DNA from: [Flexibacter] sp. ATCC 35103
GTDB taxonomy: Bacteria; Bacteroidota; Bacteroidia; Flavobacteriales; Flavobacteriaceae
DNA length: 64,000 bases
Assembly: GCF_001975985.1 (NCBI RefSeq)
Contig: NZ_MTQF01000004.1
Span: 341,838-405,837 of the forward strand
Direction: 5' to 3'
This document shows positions 60,683 through 64,000 of the stretch, in pieces. A program made the translations under genes and the position numbers. Positions within the stretch are counted from its first letter, which is position 1. The number at the start of each line of letters is the position of its first letter. The notes under the pieces were generated by a model that was not told the DNA's origin, searched no databases, and was given only the letters and a program-made list of their open reading frames with translations.

Positions 60683-61753
60683 ATGAGTACAACTCAAACA
60701 AGCAAAATTGAAATCAGAAAAGCCACTTCGTCAAAAATAAGCGGAGTAGACTTTCAAAACTTAAGCTTTGGTGCTGTTTTTACAGACCATTTATTCGAAT
60801 GTGATTTTAAAAATGGAGAGTGGCAAAACCCGGTCATTAAGCCTTATGCTCCAATTTTAATGGATCCTTCTTCAAAAGTCTTTCATTACGGACAAGCTAT
60901 TTTTGAAGGAATGAAAGCTTATAAAGATGACAATAATGATGTTTGGTTGTTCAGACCTGATGAAAACTTCAAACGTTTTAATAATTCTGCAGTTCGTATG
61001 GCAATGCCAGAAGTTCCGGAAGCTATTTTTATGGATGGTCTAAATGAATTATTAAAAATTGATCAGGAATGGATTCAGAGAGGAAACGGAAGCAGTATGT
61101 ACATTCGTCCTTTTATGATTGCTACAGGTGCCGGTGTTGTTGCCAATCCTTCTGACGAATATAAATTCATGATTTTACTTTCTCCGGCACAATCTTATTA
61201 TGCAGGCGAAGTAAAAGTCATTATTGCTGAACATTACAGCAGGGCAGCAAATGGCGGTATTGGAGCTGCAAAAGCTGCAGGAAACTATGCTGCACAATTT
61301 TACCCAACAAATTTAGCTAATAAAGACGGCTTTCAGCAAGTTATCTGGACAGATGACGCAACGCATACTAAACTGGAAGAAGCGGGAACAATGAACGTTT
61401 TCTTTAGAATTAACGATACATTATTGACTGCTCCTACAAGCGAAAGAATCTTAGATGGTATTACCAGAAAAAGTTTGATTGCAATGGCAGAAAAAGAAGG
61501 TCTTAATGTAGAGGTTCGTCCTCTTATTGTTTCAGAATTGGTAGAAGCGGCTAAAAACGGATCTTTAAAAGAAATCTTTGGCGCCGGAACTGCTGCAGTT
61601 ATAAGCGTTATTAAAGGTTTCTCTTATCAGGATGTTTATTATGAAATGACTCCGGTAGAAAATTCATATGCTTCACAATTGAAAGAAAAACTAACTAATC
61701 TTCAAAACAAACTTTCTGAAGATACTTTTGGCTGGACTGTAAAGGTGCAATAA
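60683..61753 (+). CDS. ilvE: Branched-chain amino acid aminotransferase
   Basis: A 356-residue fold-type IV PLP enzyme, class of the long branched-chain aminotransferases. Signatures: FHYGQAIFEGMKAYK, SMYIRPFM, the PLP lysine in GGIGAAKAAGNYAA (Lys in AAKAAG) and TKLEEAGTMNVF. It transfers amino groups between glutamate and 2-oxo acids of Val, Leu and Ile. It is monocistronic with a strong terminator. Confidence 0.94.
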   Translation: MSTTQTSKIEIRKATSSKISGVDFQNLSFGAVFTDHLFECDFKNGEWQNPVIKPYAPILMDPSSKVFHYGQAIFEGMKAYKDDNNDVWLFRPDENFKRFNNSAVRMAMPEVPEAIFMDGLNELLKIDQEWIQRGNGSSMYIRPFMIATGAGVVANPSDEYKFMILLSPAQSYYAGEVKVIIAEHYSRAANGGIGAAKAAGNYAAQFYPTNLANKDGFQQVIWTDDATHTKLEEAGTMNVFFRINDTLLTAPTSERILDGITRKSLIAMAEKEGLNVEVRPLIVSELVEAAKNGSLKEIFGAGTAAVISVIKGFSYQDVYYEMTPVENSYASQLKEKLTNLQNKLSEDTFGWTVKVQ

Positions 61754-61779
61754 CCAAAAAAGTTTATAAAATAAATACA

Positions 61780-61820
61780 AGCCCGACGTACGAATGAATC
61801 GAAACGTCGGGCTTATTTTT
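61780..61820 (+). terminator. Terminator after ilvE
   Basis: AAGCCCGACGT-ACGAATGAATCGAA-ACGTCGGGCTT with T-rich end. Confidence 0.88.
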
Positions 61821-61849
61821 TATATTTGCTTTTCAAACCTCATCAAAGA

Positions 61850-62440
61850 ATGATTCAAAATCTGGTTTTACAAAATATTGCTAAACATATTTCGCTTGAC
61901 GAAAATGAAACAGCTTATTTTCTGTCTATTCTAAAAGAAAAGAAATACCCAAAAAAGAGTATTATTTTAAAAGAAGGTGAAATTTGTAAAACGATAAATT
62001 TTGTTCAATCCGGAATTTTACGTGCATTCTACAGAGATCAGGAAGGAAAAGAATCTACTATTATGTTTGCTATTTCGGACTGGTGGATTACAGATATGGC
62101 TTGCTTTATAAAGCAACAACCTGCGATGCTCAATATTGAAACAATTGAAGACAGTCAGGTATTTTTTTTACAAAAAGAAGATTTGGATGAATTGTATCTC
62201 AAAGTTCCAAAATTCGAGCGTTTTTTCAGGATTATCATGCAAAATGCCTACATAAGAGAGCAGTTAAGAGTTATTCAAAATCTATCACTTTCTGCAGAAC
62301 AGCGTTATTATATCTTTCTGGAAAAATATCCTCAGGTTGCAAAACAAGTTACACAAAAACAAATTGCATCATATTTAGGTATTACTCCTGAATTTTTAAG
62401 CATGATTCGCGCTAACAAAAATAAACAGGCATTTTCTTAA
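61850..62440 (+). CDS. Crp/Fnr-family regulator
   Basis: A 196-residue regulator started at ATG 61850 (MIQNLVLQNIAKHIS); an upstream TTG is less likely. The first 120 residues form a cyclic-nucleotide-binding fold (IILKEGEICKTINFVQSGIL, RAFYRDQEGKEST). The C-terminal HTH is TQKQIASYLGITPEFLSMIR. The cNMP-binding arginine is not evident, so the ligand is unknown. It precedes the DUF4406-type gene by 57 bp. Confidence 0.82.
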   Translation: MIQNLVLQNIAKHISLDENETAYFLSILKEKKYPKKSIILKEGEICKTINFVQSGILRAFYRDQEGKESTIMFAISDWWITDMACFIKQQPAMLNIETIEDSQVFFLQKEDLDELYLKVPKFERFFRIIMQNAYIREQLRVIQNLSLSAEQRYYIFLEKYPQVAKQVTQKQIASYLGITPEFLSMIRANKNKQAFS

Positions 62441-62496
62441 ACTACATTATTTTTTTACAATAACAACTTCACGTGCTTTGTAAAAAATATAAAGAC

Positions 62497-62853
62497 ATGC
62501 TTATACTTATTGCAGGACCATATCGTGGTGGGACAAATGATGATCCCAAATTAATTCAACAAAATTTAGAAAAATTAGAAGCCGTAGCGCTGCCTTTATT
62601 CAGAATGGGACATTTGCCCATAATTGGCGAATGGCTTGCGTTGCCTTTATTGAATTTAGCCGGTTCTAAATATATTGGTGATAGTGTATGGGACGAAATA
62701 CAATATCCTGTTGCACACAGGCTTTTAGAAAAATGCGATGCTGTTCTTCGTCTCGAAGGTGAATCAAAAGGAGCTGACAACGATGTTAGAATTGCTCAGG
62801 AAAGAGGTTTGGAAATTTATTATCGTTTAGAAGATATTCCTAATGCGGAATAA
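62497..62853 (+). CDS. DUF4406 / nucleoside deoxyribosyltransferase-like protein
   Basis: A 118-residue protein. I start at ATG 62497 (MLILIAGPYRGG). The IAGPYRGG start and the later DAVLRLEGESKGADNDVRIA pattern match the nucleoside 2-deoxyribosyltransferase superfamily of short, DUF4406-like members. The catalytic role is not certain. It converges with the MazG-like gene. Confidence 0.65.
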   Translation: MLILIAGPYRGGTNDDPKLIQQNLEKLEAVALPLFRMGHLPIIGEWLALPLLNLAGSKYIGDSVWDEIQYPVAHRLLEKCDAVLRLEGESKGADNDVRIAQERGLEIYYRLEDIPNAE

Positions 62854-62869
62854 CAAATCTAAAAAACAA

Positions 62870-62906
62870 AAAATCCCTAATAGGTTTTAGAAACTTATTA
62901 GGGATT
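62870..62906. terminator. Convergent terminator
   Basis: AAATCCCTAATA-GGTTTTAGAAAC-TTATTAGGGATTT between the DUF4406-type and MazG-like genes. Confidence 0.8.
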
Positions 62907-62911
62907 TGTAT

Positions 62912-63292
62912 TTATAGAAGTTTAGAAAAATCAGGTTTAAAATAATTCGGCCCTTTCATTACCTTACCGTCTTCTCTGTAAATAGGTTGTCCGTCTTCAC
63001 CTAATTTACTCATATTACTACGCTGAATTTCATCAAAAACGGCTTCAATTTTATCTTGCAGACCGTGTTCGATAATTGTTCCGCACAAAATATACATCAT
63101 ATCACCAAGAGCATCAGCAATTTCGACTAAATCATTATTCTGAACTGCTTCAAGATATTCTTCGTTTTCTTCTTTCATCAAATTATAGCGAAGTATTTTC
63201 TTTGTTTCGCCTAAATCAGCAATTGGGGTCTGACTATGACCAATTTTAAAAGCAGTATGAAATTCTGTTACGGCATCAAGTTGTTTCTTCAT
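62912..63292 (-). CDS. MazG-like nucleotide pyrophosphohydrolase
   Basis: A 126-residue all-alpha NTP pyrophosphohydrolase of the PRA-PH/MazG-like group. The Mg site is visible as EENEEYLEA and EIADALGDMMYIL (ExxE…ExxD). Such proteins clear non-canonical or excess NTPs. The C-terminal 25 residues (QPIYREDGKVMKGPNYFKPD) are a known extension. Cytoplasmic, monocistronic. Confidence 0.85.
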   Translation of the reverse strand: MKKQLDAVTEFHTAFKIGHSQTPIADLGETKKILRYNLMKEENEEYLEAVQNNDLVEIADALGDMMYILCGTIIEHGLQDKIEAVFDEIQRSNMSKLGEDGQPIYREDGKVMKGPNYFKPDFSKLL

Positions 63293-63374
63293 GATATTAT
63301 TTGATTAAATGAGATGGCAAATTAGCAACTATTCGTGTACAATTCTCTAAATTTGTCAAAAATAATTTTCAACT

Positions 63375-63563
63375 ATGTTTAGTCAAGGACAATTAATATT
63401 CGCTCTCTGTTTTTTTATTGCATTTGTAATCGTAATGATATTTGCTTACCGTAAAGATCTCGCTTTGCATAAAGTTTTTTATAAAGGAAATTACAAAGTT
63501 TTAATTGTATTCTTGATTTTTATTGCTCTTCTATTTGTTATTAAATTCTTCTTTAAAAGATAA
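63375..63563 (+). CDS. Small two-helix membrane protein
   Basis: A 62-residue protein with two hydrophobic segments (LIFALCFFIAFVIVMIFAY at 7-25 and VLIVFLIFIALLFVIKFFF at 42-60) joined by a basic loop. Both ends should be cytoplasmic or both outside. Function unknown. Confidence 0.6.
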   Translation: MFSQGQLIFALCFFIAFVIVMIFAYRKDLALHKVFYKGNYKVLIVFLIFIALLFVIKFFFKR

Positions 63564-63753
63564 TTTATAGAATTTATTGCTATATTTAGAATAAAATAAT
63601 TTTAAGAGCTTTTACAATTAAACATCTTCAAAAACGTTTATTTAAAAGCTTTTTTTGACCAATATAATTTATAAAGTGTACTTTTATTGCTCCGCTATTA
63701 TTGCGACAGGTAATTTAAATTTATAACTTTACGACACAAAATAAACGACTACA

Positions 63754-64000
63754 ATGAAGATTCTAAAATATTTATTTCTACTATTATTATTAAGCTTAGT
63801 TGCTCTTACTGTTTTTGTCGCTACCCAAAAAGGGATTTTTTCTGTTGAAAGAAGCAAAGTGATTAATTCGCCAAAAGCAACAGTTTATAATTACATAAAT
63901 GATTTTAGAAATTACGAAGATTTTGAATCGTGGTATGTCGAAGACTCATCAATAAAAATGACATTCCCTAATAAAACATCCGGCAACGGGGCTTCTTATT
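63754..64000 (+). CDS. SRPBCC-family protein, truncated by the window edge
   Basis: Only the first 82 residues are in the window. They begin with a membrane anchor or signal (KYLFLLLLLSLVALTVFVA), followed by a START/SRPBCC beginning: SVERSKVINSPKATVYNYIN, DFRNYEDFESW. Such proteins bind lipids or small hydrophobic ligands. The 3' part lies beyond position 64000. Confidence 0.7.
   Translation, partial: MKILKYLFLLLLLSLVALTVFVATQKGIFSVERSKVINSPKATVYNYINDFRNYEDFESWYVEDSSIKMTFPNKTSGNGASY

Overview
The window looks like chromosome from a Flavobacterium-type member of the Bacteroidota. It is AT-rich and has almost no Shine-Dalgarno sites. Several genes follow a TAnnTTTG -7 element, sometimes with TTG 19-21 nt upstream. 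It encodes a type IX secretion C-terminal signal, a TonB-type outer membrane barrel, many lipoproteins, bacillithiol synthesis and menaquinone-type isochorismate synthase genes. Intergenic DNA is full of palindromic repeat families seen many times here.

Layout. 1-16 kb is mostly housekeeping: bshB1, a thioesterase/isochorismate synthase pair, a beta-helix lipoprotein, a secreted T9SS nuclease, purL, an outer membrane barrel and a long-chain acyl-CoA synthetase. 16-23 kb is accessory: two tiny Cys-containing peptides each with its own terminator (absent from ordinary ORF calling), a WGR protein plus SWIM protein pair, and an orphan kinase-like protein. 22.9-28.7 kb is an island bounded by direct repeats that carry the 3' end of an XRE regulator gene; the left copy is a dead remnant, the right copy is the living gene. 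Inside are an unrecognised 255-residue soluble protein, six tandem paralogous lipoproteins with mosaic relationships, and a YwqK/MORN-like lipoprotein. 28.8-31.9 kb is a single large metallophosphoesterase-STAND NTPase, a defence-type architecture. 32-41.9 kb is the most interesting stretch, described below. 42-48.8 kb is a fatty-acid beta-oxidation operon (MarR regulator, fadN, fadA, fadE) with a four-helix-bundle (IVP-like) gene sitting between split palindrome arms. 49-64 kb holds a GH18 enzyme, envelope proteins, Cu/Zn SOD, a LETM1-like protein, carbonic anhydrase with a SulP transporter, dps/oxyR, mnmD, ilvE, a Crp-type regulator, small nucleotide-related enzymes and a truncated SRPBCC protein at the right edge.

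Main candidate system (about 34.2-41.9 kb). An RtcB RNA ligase gene, a 746-residue protein with a RING-like zinc site and a TerD-like C-terminal domain, an HD phosphohydrolase and a WYL-domain regulator are grouped around a 0.65-kb non-coding region. That region holds a tRNA-Lys-like RNA with a 45-nt insertion before the anticodon arm, a second miniature tRNA-like fold, and six copies of a 20-nt element with constant ends and a variable core. A 25-bp 9-7-9 palindrome occurs at the rtcB promoter and twice at the head of the non-coding region, each time 10-11 nt from the TTTG of a -7-like element. I read this as one inducible RNA-repair regulon that co-transcribes tRNA-like RNAs with the RING/TerD protein. 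That interpretation is inference; the repeats, palindromes and tRNA-like folds are directly visible.
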